Origin: Funneliformis mosseae | Lineage: Eukaryota > Glomeromycota > Glomeromycetes > Glomerales > Glomeraceae | Length of the DNA stretch: 32,013 nt | Reading direction: 5' to 3' | Assembly: GCA_910592005.1 (NCBI GenBank) | Contig: CAJVPP010000455.1 | Location: 1-32,013, forward strand | Shown here: positions 21,371 through 31,780 of the stretch, one piece after another | Layout: each line of letters begins with the position of its first letter | Position numbering within the stretch: the first letter of the stretch is position 1 | The notes under the pieces: generated by a model | What the model was told of the DNA's origin: nothing | Database searches by the model: none | The model's input: only the letters and a program-made list of their open reading frames with translations | Program-made: the position numbers and the translations under genes

Positions 21371-23333
21371 ATGTCATACAATTTATGGTCGGACCTCTCA
21401 AAAGACCTATCCTCATTAATTGATAATGATGACGATGATTATGATTATAATGTCATCATTAAGGTCGGAGAGGAGGAATTTCGCGCGCATTCCAATATTT
21501 TGCGTTGTAGGTGTAATTATTTTCGTCATGCGATATCAAAGAAATGGTGGTCAAAGAATGAAAACAAAATAATTGTATTATCGATGCCAAATATGAAACC
21601 AGAAGTTTTTAATGCTGTTCTCAAGTGAGTATATTCATTTATTCCTTTATAAAAAAAAAAAAAAAAAAAAATTATTATTCAATGCATTGAGCTGTAAAAA
21701 TGGTATTACGAATAACTTGTGATTATTTGATTATATTTATAGGTATATTTATAGTGGTAGTATCAATTTCAATGAGTTTAGTCCGCAAATTATCCTCGAA
21801 ATTTTGGCAGCTTCTGATGAATTTATACTTGAAAGCTTGATAGATACCATTCAAACCTACATGATCGAGATGCAGTCCGAATGGTTACAACTCAATATTA
21901 TTAATCCTCTCAATATAGTTTGTAAGTATGAACATATTACTAGACTACGGAATCATTTAATTGAACTTGTTTGTGAGAAACCTCATTTGTTATTCGCATC
22001 AATGGATTTTCCTCTATTGGAAGAATCCGCTTTGATTTATGTCTTAAAACAAGACGACCTAGAGTTGGAAGAGATGAAAATATTGGAGAATGTTATCAAT
22101 TGGGGGGCCGCAAATAGTAACCCAAAGTTAAGTCAGGATCGAACTAAATGGACCAATAATGATTTATTGGTACTTAAAAGGACGTTACATAAATGCATCC
22201 CTTTTATCAGATTTTTTCACATTCACTACAATGATCTTTTGAGTGCTCCGTTTCAAGATATTCTATCAAAGAAACTTAAAAATAATGTCAGAAATTATCA
22301 TCTTAATCCTTACGCGACGGAACGTCAAATTCAAGTTTTACCACCTCGAATGTCGGACAAACTCGATTCGGATTTAATTTCTTTCAATGAAATTAATAGG
22401 GTTGCAGGCTGGATAGATTATAGGGGGAAACCGTATGCATATCAAGAAAATCCATTCGTATTCAAACTCCTGCTTCGTGGCTCTCGTGATGGATTCGGGA
22501 TTGACACATTCCACAACCTTTGTGATAATGAAGGTGCAACAATCGTGGTCATTAAGGTTCAAGGGTCAGGAGAAGTAGTTGGAGGATATAATCCAATCAA
22601 TTGGAACGTGGGAAAAACTAGTAAGCGTGACAATTTCGGAAGAATTGCCTATCGAGATCAACGATGCTATACATCAAATAGCTTTATTTTTTCTCTTACA
22701 AATCCGAATGATCCAACATTAAGCCGCGTTAATAGTCCAATGGAATCCATCTACTGGAATGGCAATAAAGGCCCATATTTTGGAAGTGATTTATGCATGA
22801 CAAACACTTCCATCTGGCTCAGTACACAACGATCTTACGAACGTAAAATCATTCAAAAAGAGATTTTTTTCGCTGAGGATTATGAAGTTTTTCAAGTTTC
22901 AATCAAAAATTATCAGATTAGAAGGAAGCAAATGATCAACAATATAGATTATAAGGGAATTTATTCTAGTTCTTTTGTTTTATGTCTTTTTACTTTTTTA
23001 TATTTTTCAACTTCCGTAACTTTTAAGGTGTTCGTCTTTACACTCTTTGGTCAACTGATTGTAAATTGGGTATTATCTTATTATCAATGTTATTATCAAG
23101 AACGTTTATTGGATAAAGTGATTTATGTGGATATGGCATTGAAAATTGTACCTCTTTTGCTTATAGGTGCTATTATGCTTTCAGTGTTTACAACATCTAT
23201 AATAGCAATTACAAAAACGATCTTATACCTATTTGGAATTATTTCCTCTATTTTCATTTCATTATTGTCATTCTCTTTATTCTTTATTCCCCTTTGTTTA
23301 TTATTTTTGTTGCACATTTCATCAAGTTATTGA
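21371..23333 (+). CDS. BTB-BACK-TLDc protein with C-terminal membrane segments
   Basis: Two exons (21371-21624 and 21743-23333) joined by GT-AG encode 614 residues. Residues about 25-130 form a BTB/POZ domain (YNVIIKVGEEEFRAHSNILR, then KYIYSGSINF across the junction). About 135-245 is BACK-like. About 295-473 is a TLDc domain with FKLLLRGSRDGF, FHNLCDNEG and VVGGYNPINW. After KNYQIRRKQ, residues about 490-614 are strongly hydrophobic, with around four possible membrane helices reaching almost to the end. BTB domains often recruit Cullin-3, and TLDc domains are linked to oxidation resistance and V-ATPase binding; neither role is shown here. Single-domain relatives are abundant in this fungal group, but a membrane tail is unusual. 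Reading exon 2 alone as a protein from 21804 would rely on a TTG and is not needed. Confidence 0.9.
21625..21742 (+). other. Intron of the BTB-BACK-TLDc gene
   Basis: 118 bp, donor GTGAGT, acceptor TTTATAG. It splits an AAG codon (AA|G) and restores the BTB reading KYIYSGS. It contains a long A-run at about 21651-21670. Confidence 0.9.
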
Positions 23334-23639
23334 TGTAAATTTGATCATTTTGCTTCAAAGACATTTATTTTCTATGAAATTATGAAAAAAAATGAATGAA
23401 CATTATTATGAACTGTATATAAGCAAATTATAATTATTCTAGAGATTAAATTATTTTTTTTTAAAAAAAAAAAAAATCAATGATGATTTTCACAGACTAT
23501 TATTACTTCCTGATCGAATAATGAACTTTAAAATACGGGGTTGGTATTTACAAATATTTTTTGGTACTTCTTGATTTTTTTTTTTTTTTTTTTTTTTTTT
23601 TGTAAAGGACGACCATCGTAATGGATTTTTTTTAATCTT
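23334..23639. other. 3' flank of BTB gene and leader of J relic 4
   Basis: AT-rich sequence containing a 27-base T-run at 23575-23601. T-runs also occur in the leaders of J copies 1 to 3 (about 7, 11-12 and 14 bases), so this run probably belongs to the fourth J unit. Confidence 0.5.
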
Positions 23640-23870
23640 ATGAAAGCTATAGAAGAACAGTAAAGAGAATTACAATAATTTTAAGTGAAGTTATTGAGAT
23701 ACCTTTGCAAATTATTAGAAAATCGTTGATTAACGAAATAAAATAGCAAATAATTTGTACAATGAAGGTCTAATAACTTTTTAGCAGTCTGAGAATTCAA
23801 AATAATGTCGTAAATTTTTTTCGTCCTGAAATTCTTAGCTAATGAATTCAAAATTGGCAAATGACCTTGA
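23640..23870 (+). pseudogene. J-domain protein copy 4, N-terminal relic
   Basis: Starts ATGAAAGCTATAGAAGAACA in line with the opening of copies 1 to 3, but reaches TAA after seven codons. Weak homology continues with AGAAAATCGTTGATTA, AGCAAATAATTTG.ACAATGAAGG, CTAATAACTTTTTAGCAGTC and TTCTTAGCTAATGAATTC, matching the first about 100 codons of the family with several deletions. The J domain itself is gone. The minus-strand open frame at 23681-23902 is a shadow of this relic. Confidence 0.7.
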
Positions 23871-24813
23871 AAAACCCTTGAAATGACCTCGAATGATCTC
23901 AAATGACATCATTTTTATTAAATTTCAAGTTAAAATGATCAAAAAAAAAAAAATAGTAAATAACATTATAATTTACCATCACTAAATAAAACAGCCTTTT
24001 TTTTTTTTTAAAAAAAAAAATAGATTCATATTAGATTATTTGCGTTTATTTCATAAGAGATGTATCCGAATTATTCACATTATTAAAAATAGTTTTAATA
24101 TTACCTAAAGGTAATAATATATAATAAAGAATTCAAAATTAATCTTTAATTCCAATTTTTAAATTTAATTCTCTAATCCTAAACTTTTAATTATAAATAA
24201 ATCTAATTTATTAAATAATTTACAAATAATATATTTGATTATTAAAATTTACTTTTATATAAAATTTTTATCTATTTAATTAAACATTTTTTTTTTTAAT
24301 TAAATTTTTTCAAATTTATTGAATTTTTATTATTTATTATTTTAAATAATTTTATTTTTTATTTTAAATTATATAAAATAAAACTTAAAGTTTAAAAATT
24401 CTGCAAATCTTAAAAAAATAAAATAAAACTACATTAAAACTTATAAAAATGCTAAAATTATAATAAAATCTTTAGCAAAATTAAAGATTTTAAATATTTA
24501 TTAAGTTAAATAAATTTTTTATTTACAGCTATAGAAAATAAAAGTACTCTTAAACTTTTAAATTGCATATCTATATTTTTTGTTCATATTTTAATTTTAT
24601 AAGCTTTAATATATTAATTTTGTTAATTATTATAAACCTTTTTCAATATATGTATTATATTTAATTAAATAAATTATATAGCAATACTTATAATAATTCA
24701 AATAAAATTTAAACTTTATGAAGTTATATTATATTCTATTATTTTTAAAAATTAACTAAATATTTAAGCTTTAAAAATTGCTATTAAGTTAAAAATGTTA
24801 TATTCAGAAAATA
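23871..24813. other. AT-rich, no gene seen
   Basis: Composition switches back to extreme AT-richness at about 23900-24000. No coding frame, RNA or repeat with clear ends is supported before the pogo-like element. Confidence 0.5.
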
Positions 24814-26731
24814 TATAGTCAACTCTTAATATAGTGAACTCTTGATATAACGAATTTTTGAACAAATACCATATTCCTCTGAAAATAAGCAACATATTTT
24901 TGCTATATTGTTGCTTATTTTTGAATATGTTTGATTAACTATGATGTACAATCTAAAATCTGCTAATTCGTCAATAAATTTTGTGATCATTGATCGTGTT
25001 AATCATCTAATATCACATAAAATCGTGAAAAATTTTTTTTATTCAGCTAAAATGCCACATTCTACAAAAAAGGATTGTTAAATAAAAGGTTATAAAAGTT
25101 AATAAACGTAAACGAACTTTGTATTCTATTGAACAAAAAATATAAGTCATTACCTATATAAAAGAACATAGTTACATTAAGACGGCAGAGTACTTTGATA
25201 TCAATCATAGCATGGTAGAACATTGGGTTGCTGCTAGTTCAAATTGGACAATTGAAACAAAAGGAAAAAGTAAGAGGCTTGGCTCTGGATGAGAAGCCTT
25301 TTATCCTAAAGCTGAAAATAGGCTTTATGAATAGATTATAAAATAAAGAAAGTAAAGTCTTGTGGTTATTTATGTAATAATATGAAGTAGAATGCTAGAA
25401 ATTTTAAAAGAACTAAATATGAAGGTTCTTTATGGTAAGTCAAATTTTAAAACGTCTCATCGCTGGTTAACTGCTTTTATGAAAAGATATAGATTAGTAT
25501 TGTAGAGAAGAACTAGAATATTTCAGAAGCTTCCTAATCAAACTAAAAAGCAATTAGAAAAGTTTCACCAATTTGTTACTAAACTAAGAATTGAAAAGTC
25601 ATTTGAATTAAGGAATATTTATAATATGAATGAAACACCTGTTTAGTTTGATATGACTAGTAATTTTACCATCAATCCAAAGAGTGAAAAAACAGTCCAT
25701 ATTCGCATATCAGGCAATAAAAAAAATAGGTTTACAGTAGTACTTACATGTGCTGCAGGTAAGCTTTTTTTTTTTTATAAAATCGAAATTTACTCATTAA
25801 TAATATTGATTCATTATTATAGATGGGACTAAACTTCCTCTAATATATATTTTCAAAGAAAAAAGAATATCATGCAGAGAACAAATTCCTTCTAGTATTA
25901 TTATTTAGTTCTAAAAAAATAGTTGGATGGACTCTGATTTAATGGTAAAGTATGTAGATTATCTCAATGATATAAGAATAAAAAACAGGTCTCAAGAAAA
26001 TCTAGCAATGTTTATATATAATTCTTTTAAAGATTATTTGGAAAAATCAGTAAAAAGAAAGTTTCATAAAATTGGCTTTGATCTTGCAGTAATTTCAGAT
26101 GAGTTGATTAACATTTATCAGTTACTGAATGTTGCAATAAATAAGCCATTCAAGGATAATCTTCATAAAGAATGGCATATTTGAATAGCTGATAGTAATG
26201 CTGAAGAAACTGCTAAGGAAAACCTTTATTGCGTTAGATTTAGTGATGTATGTTCATGGGTTAAAAAGTCTTAAAAAAGGATTTCTGATGAAATTATTAT
26301 AGAATCTTTTAAAACTTGTGAAATATCGATTAATTTGGATTCTGATTTAGAGATCCTTGATAAAGAAAATATTGATAGTAGCGATAATATTAATAGTGAT
26401 GATAATATTGATGATGATATCAAAAATAATATTGAAGATGATATTAACGATCATGTTTAACGTGATTTATATATTGAAACATTAAAAATAAAAATTTTTT
26501 TTTTATATATGGTATTTTATAAAATTTAATTAAGTTGCTTATTTTTGGGTATTAAGTTAATTTGAGGGTTACTTATTTTCAGAGATTGCTTATTTTTAGA
26601 GGAATACAGTATAATAAAAATACTCTTATTTTAATGAATTGGCTAATCAAATCTTTTAAAATCTTTACTATAACCTTATAGTATAGTTAAGGTCTAGAAC
26701 ATAGAGTTCGTTATAACAAAAGTTAACTGTA
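24814..26731 (+). mobile_element. Pogo/Tigger-like (Tc1-mariner) DNA transposon, decayed
   Basis: The element is bounded at 24816 and 26729 with TA on both sides (24814-24815 and 26730-26731). The right end read inward is CAGTTAACTTTTGTTATAAC; the left end is TAGTCAACTCTTAATATAGT with GATATAACGAA further in, so the TIRs match imperfectly. The GTTATAACGAACTC-type end is typical of pogo/Tigger elements. AATAAGCAAC-like motifs recur near both ends. The length of 1914 bp and the single transposase inside fit the family. Confidence 0.75.
25060..26460 (+). pseudogene. Pogo-like transposase relic (HTH plus DDE_1)
   Basis: The N-terminal helix-turn-helix part reads TLYSIEQKI and AEYFDINHSMVEHWVAASSN; a CENP-B-type middle reads KTSHRWLTAFMKRYRL; the DDE core begins NIYNMNETPV followed by FDM, where the catalytic Asp of the usual MDETP is Asn here. 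A 64-bp intron (25759-25822, GTAAGC to TATAG) restores CAADGTKLPL. Stops lie at expected Trp or Gln positions: TAG 25332, TAA 25344 and 25353, TAG 25644, TAG 25906 and TGA 26182. The C-terminus is an Asp/Asn-rich tail ending at 26460. The open frame at 25927-26184 is only an undamaged piece. With at least seven stops and a lost catalytic residue, it is inactive. Confidence 0.85.
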
Positions 26732-26922
26732 TTAATTAGAATACTATTTATATCTTAAATTATATAAATTAATAATTATTTATATTAATTTTCAATTATT
26801 AAATAAATTATCAATTTTTAATATAACTTTATTTATATTTATTAGCTATTATTTATTTATAATTAAATATTAATTTGAGTATTATATTGTTTTCTTAACA
26901 TATATAAATTAAACTATAATTG

Positions 26923-27455
26923 GCATTTGGCTACAACTAAGCCTAATTTTTTGGTCAATTTGGCTGATCAGTCAAAATCAGCGATCAAATAGCCAATTGG
27001 CCAAATTGGCTAAATGTTATATAATTTTGCCAATTTTTGTTACAGTTTATTTGCAAATTGTAATTTATGAATTTATTGTAAAATTTTAAAAAAATTGGTC
27101 TTCAATATTCAGTACGTTAAAATTTCTTGCAAAATAGTAAAAAATTAACGCCTTTGACATTCAGATATTCAATTTTTTGCAAAATTGCAAAAATTGATGC
27201 CTCTGACGTTCAAATAGTAAAACTTTTGCAAAATAGAATATTCTTTAAAAGTATCAATTATTGCAATTTTTAACATTTTAAACATCAAGATATCAATTTT
27301 TTTTTGCAATTAACCAATTATATTCTATTTTTTTTTGTAAGCTATTGTATAAAAAATTTTTTGGTTAATCAAACTTAAAATAAAATTTGGATATTTTAGC
27401 CATGACCAAATGGCCAAATAGTTATGATCAAATATTGGCCAAATGGCTAAATATC
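26923..27455. repeat. TTTGGC/GCCAAA-bounded repeat zone, possible MITE
   Basis: Clusters of TTTGGC, GGCCAAA and GGTCAATTTGGC lie at 26923-27015, and an inverted cluster with CCAAATGGCC and GCCAAATGGCTAAATA lies at 27398-27455. The interior holds a tandem repeat. The arrangement suggests a non-autonomous element with degenerate inverted ends, but I could not align precise TIRs or a target duplication. Confidence 0.4.
27099..27240 (+). repeat. Tandem repeat of about 50 bp
   Basis: Three diverged units begin near 27099, 27154 and 27203. Each has a TTCA[AG/GATA]TATT-like lead, TTTTGCAAAAT and, in the first two, an ATTAACGCC/ATTGATGCC end. A weaker fourth unit may extend to about 27320. Confidence 0.6.
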
Positions 27456-27796
27456 AATAAAATAAGTTTAAATTTAATATTAATTCAAAAAAATTTTAAG
27501 TTTTTTTCTATTGTAAAGTAATATGTAATTTAGATTATATTTAATAAAATAAATAAGTTTATAGTTATAAAAAAGAAAAGTAAAGATAAAGAAAATGTAA
27601 ATATATTTAATAAAACAATATAATAAAATTAAATTTTACATATAAAAAATTTTGTTTATAAAATATTTAATAATAATTTATTATTAAAAAAAATAAAAAG
27701 ATTATTATAAATAAAAATGTATATATTATTATAAATATTTTTTTTTTAATTATAATAATAGTATTACATCTAAAAATGATATAAAAAAGGATGATC

Positions 27797-27896
27797 ATAG
27801 TAAAAGGATTTGCATTTGTATTACTAAATTAAATAGATAAATGATCTGCATTTAGTAATCTAATTCATTTAATTCATTAATGATATTTTGTTATTT
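27797..27896 (+). repeat. 100-bp direct repeat B, left copy
   Basis: About 100 bp with ATAGTAAAAGGATTTGCATT at its start, recurring at 31681-31780 in the same orientation with no gaps. Differences are few and nearly all transitions. The copies are 3.9 kb apart and could be ends of one element or two dispersed fragments. Confidence 0.85.
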
Positions 27897-28404
27897 TTTT
27901 TCATTTTATCCATTTATGTTATTTATTTATTTAAATTATTTTACTTATTTTTTTTTATTTTATTTAATTTATTTTTATAGAATATATTTTTATATAAATA
28001 AGAGTAGTTTTATAGAAGATATATAGAGAGTGAACTTATCTTATAGAAAATTTTTAAGGAATAAATTATTTAGTACAGATATGCTGACAGAGATAATACT
28101 AGTCTTTTATTTATTAATTAATTAATTGCATACATTTTTCCTAATTTATTGTATTTATTATTATTTCTTTATCTCATATCTTTATTTTTATTCTTTCGTA
28201 TGAAGGAAACCTTCTACTAAACTTTAATAATGTAGGTAATTTACCATGATCTAAAAGAACTAATATAATACTTGTTGCTTTTTGCTAGAATTTTAATCAA
28301 TTAAAAGTATGATCTATTATAGTTAAAATAGATATTATTAATAAAGAACAATATGTTAAATTGAAGAAAATTATATTACAACTATGCATTTACATAATAT
28401 TTAA

Positions 28405-28770
28405 GCAACTTTAGATATTTTTATTAAATAATATAAAGATAAAAAAATTTATCTACAAGGACACAAATTTAAAGTAAATGGTATTAAATTAAAAATTTCT
28501 TTAGAAATAAAACGTGATAATGATTTTTCTATAATAGTATTAGGAAAATATTAGGAACCTCTTTTTAAATTAAATAAAAAAGAAAAGAAATCAAAAAAGT
28601 TACATAATAAAAAATAAAAAAAAATCTCAATATTTGAAGAAATAAATGAAGAAATTATATAGCAATCTTTTGAAATAACAGAAAGTCTAATTTAAAAAGA
28701 TCTTATTCTAGTTAAAAGTTAAGAAAAGAAAATAGTTTAAATAGAAATATTAAGTCAGAATGTTAATTGA
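28405..28770 (+). pseudogene. Decayed protein-like frame, plus strand
   Basis: One frame reads ATLDIFIK, KDKKIYLQGHKFKVNGIKLK, ISLEIKRDNDFSIIVLGKY and EPLFKLNKKEKKS, with seven internal stops that are all TAA or TAG. The first TGA ends the frame at 28768-28770. The stops sit where Gln would fit. The family is unrecognised, possibly a retroelement or other transposon protein given its place between direct repeats B. In such AT-rich DNA the signal is suggestive only. Confidence 0.3.
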
Positions 28771-28905
28771 ATATAAATCTTAAAAAAATTTTGCAAGATT
28801 TTAGTGAAACTTAAAATATAAATGATATTTACAATAAATATTTGAATTATATTAGAAAGAAATAGAAAATGATAAATGTGAAGATATTAAAGTAAATTTT
28901 AAAAT

Positions 28906-29130
28906 AATATTCAGCTTATTCAAAAGTATGAAAATAATGAAGTAATAAATGTCAAAGAAAGATTTAAGTTATTAGGTAAAAGTTTAAAAGAACTAATGAT
29001 ATTATTAGAATATTTATAATAAAGTATTATATCTTATTTAACAAGAAAATTATAAAATTATTATTATAATGTTAAAGGATTTCATGATGTAAAATATCAA
29101 TAGAAAAGTAAAAAAAAAAAAAGAAATCAT
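28906..29130 (+). pseudogene. Second decayed protein-like frame, plus strand
   Basis: Reads IQLIQKYENNEVINVKERFK then LLGKSLKELMILLEYL, with stops TAA TAA, TAA and TAG later in the frame, then a Lys-rich end. It may continue the protein of 28405-28770 after a frameshift. Unrecognised; helical and charged. Confidence 0.25.
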
Positions 29131-29398
29131 CTTTAAAATATAAAATATTTAGGAGTTTATAAAATTTAAAACAAAAATTTTATCTTAATCACATGATATA
29201 TATAGTAAAATAAATTTTTATTATTATTAAGAAAAAAATAATAATAAGCGTAAAAGTAAAAATATTAGTAGTATAATTAATAGCTCTTAAAATAATATAA
29301 TATTTATTCTTATCACATTTATTAAATAATTTTGTATAAAAGTAAATATATAGTAATTTTATTAATATATATACATAATAAAACTTTAATTTAATTAG

Positions 29399-29766
29399 TC
29401 ATCACGAAAAATAAGACATACTAGGAATTGATAATAATTACTATTTTCTACAAGTTGATTTTGAATAAAATTGAAATGTTTTTAAAGTTGCTCTAGGACT
29501 TTCAAATTATTATTTCCTTTTTGATAAATGAATTGGAAGTTATCATTAAACTTTTTATAACATTCTTGAAGTTTTTGATTCTTATCTTTTTCTTAAAGCA
29601 AATCTTTTTTTAAATATTTACACTCAAGAAAAAATTTAGCAGTTTGATTCAAGGAAGTTAATAGTTGATTTTCTAAAATTGAAATTTTCTTTTAAAGATT
29701 TTCTTGAGTTTGAACTTTCTTTTGAACCTTTTGATAAGAACCTTTAATTTGATAAAAAATAAAAAG
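29399..29766 (-). pseudogene. Coiled-coil-like frame with three TAA stops, minus strand
   Basis: The minus strand reads SYQKVQKKVQTQENL, stop, KKISILENQLLTSLNQTAKF, FLECKYLKKDLL, stop, EKDKNQKLQECYKKFNDNFQ and so on to about 29399. Over about 120 codons I count three stops, all TAA, and about 15 CAA Gln codons, with heptad-like hydrophobic spacing. This is unlikely for chance AT-rich sequence. Each stop sits in an L-stop-K/E context where Gln would suit. The family is unknown; it is probably a coiled-coil segment of a mobile-element or host gene with lightly damaged codons. Confidence 0.4.
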
Positions 29767-31680
29767 AAGTAAAAGTATTAGTCATTGCCACAATTAACTA
29801 AATAAGATCAAATAAATCATCACAATTTACTAGAAAGTATCATGTGTTATATATATTCAAAAAGCTCATGATAAACTAGCATACACTTCATAGAATCAAA
29901 GCTTTCAGACTAAATCATTCTTAGATTTACCTATCTTACCTTGAGAAACTTTTTTACTTCTAAATTTTCTGTATTGAGCTGTTCTTCAATATTAAGAGAA
30001 AGGAGATTTCTTTTTATTTATGTGAGTCATTTCAGAAAAATATTAAAAATAGTTTAAAATTTTGCAATAATTATTTGAAGAAGGAAAAATTTTGAAGAAA
30101 ATAGATAAAATTTTATATAAAATATTTATAGATATAAAAATTTTTTAAGAATATGAAACTCTTTTTCTGCAGAAAAATAAATAATTAGTTATTGGTTTAA
30201 AATTTTTATTGATTATTATAAAATATTTTGAAGAATACAAATTTATTTTATTAATAATTACGTAATATTTGCATAGTATATTCTTAATTGATATTTTTTT
30301 ATTTAGTATAAGTTTAGAAAATTTTAACAAGCTACATAATTTTAAAAAACTTAGTAAACTATATGAATAAGAATCAAAAAATATAAAAAATATTAGTTTT
30401 TCTGAAAAAGAAAATTACTTGCAATATTGATATAGTTTATACATTAAGAAAAAGTTAAATAGTATATCAAAGTTTTGTATTCAATATTTTTCTCATGATA
30501 GATTTTTTAAGTATTAGATTTTAATAAGTTTTTCTGATATAGAAAAAGATTGGTATATTATAAATGAAATTAGATCAAAATAGTTAAGCTACTAAATATA
30601 TATTTTATTTATGAATAATTAACCAATATATTACTCAGTTACAATTACCAATCTAATCCAAAAAATCATTCACAAAAAAAACTTCAAGAAATATCCTAAA
30701 TAAAAATAACTTTTCTAACTATTATATAGACTATCCAACTGAAGTTAATACCTGTCCTTTCTATAAATCTTTATAAAATAGTCACTTTTTCAATAATATC
30801 TTTCTTTAATGGTAATTTTTAAATTTTAGCATATTTATCTTTTATTGAAGTTAATCTATACAAGTATTTTGATCAGATATAAGATGTTCCAATTAGTCTA
30901 CCATAAGTAATCTTTTTCTTTCTTTATCTTATACTTAAGTTTGTAAAGTTACAAACTGTTCATGAACTTTATTTTTTTATTGAGAATAAAAGCTCTTATA
31001 TGTTTAACTTTCTTTTGAAGATTATTTTTAAGTAATTGTTAAAAAGCATTCTTTCAATAAAATTTATTATTAAGAAAAGAAAAATTTTAGATTTTGAATA
31101 ATTAAATTAGCATATAAAAAGTTATATTTAAAAGAAATAATTTATCAAATGATCTTAATTAGAAAATTGCTCAAAATCAAAGTATTTATGTAAAATTATA
31201 AATTTCATAATTCTTAAAATCAACAAATTTAAGTTTTATATAAAGTTAGAAAATTTTATATTTGTAAAATCAATTATGAATTGCATGAATATGATATATT
31301 TTCTTTAATAGGTCACGCGTGAATACAACATACATTCAGCAAAATTTTTTTTTAAAAAAAAATTTTGATCTTTGAAAATAAAATTTCTTTTTCTCATTAT
31401 CATATTTAAATTTTAAAATTGGAAAAAAATTGTCAGTATTAGAAAAAATATCATAGATTGTTAAATTATGAAACTTGAACTTCAATTTAATTTTAAAATA
31501 ATGAAAAATTAATTAATAAAGTGATAAATATTTTGCAAAAATGTAAAATCTCAAAGGAAAGTGATGTTATATTCAAAAATGATATGCAAAATAATCTATA
31601 TAATGCTAATTATATAATGTTATCCAAAAATATTCTAAACATTTGATAAAAATTAAAAAAAAAATGATAAATTTTGTGCA
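29767..31680. other. AT-rich, no gene seen
   Basis: No supported gene. The minus-strand open frame at 30145-30330 is low-complexity Lys/Ile/Asn sequence and is treated as chance. TCACGCGTGA, a 10-bp palindrome rich in CpG, stands alone at 31313-31322. Confidence 0.5.
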
Positions 31681-31780
31681 ATAGTAAAAGGATTTGCATT
31701 TGTATTACTAAATTAAATAGGTAAATTATTTGTATTTAATAATCTAATTTATTTAATTCATTAATGACATTTTGTTATTT
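31681..31780 (+). repeat. 100-bp direct repeat B, right copy
   Basis: Collinear copy of 27797-27896. Compared with the left copy it has T or A at several sites where the other has C or G (for example GCATTTAG to GTATTTAA), and one site the other way round. It stops where the LTR-like sequence begins. Confidence 0.85.

Noticed and set aside
20706..21371. Two plus-strand open frames (20706-20912 and 21090-21371)
   Set aside because: No domain is visible. The first is antisense to a more convincing minus-strand relic, and the second ends overlapping the start codon of the BTB gene and is probably promoter sequence.
22374..23317. Minus-strand open frames at 22374-22562 and 23123-23317
   Set aside because: Shadows of the TLDc and membrane-tail coding sequence on the plus strand.
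23681..23902. Minus-strand 73-codon frame
   Set aside because: Antisense shadow of J relic copy 4.
30145..30330. Minus-strand 61-codon frame
   Set aside because: Low-complexity Lys/Ile/Asn/Tyr sequence in AT-rich DNA with no supporting context.
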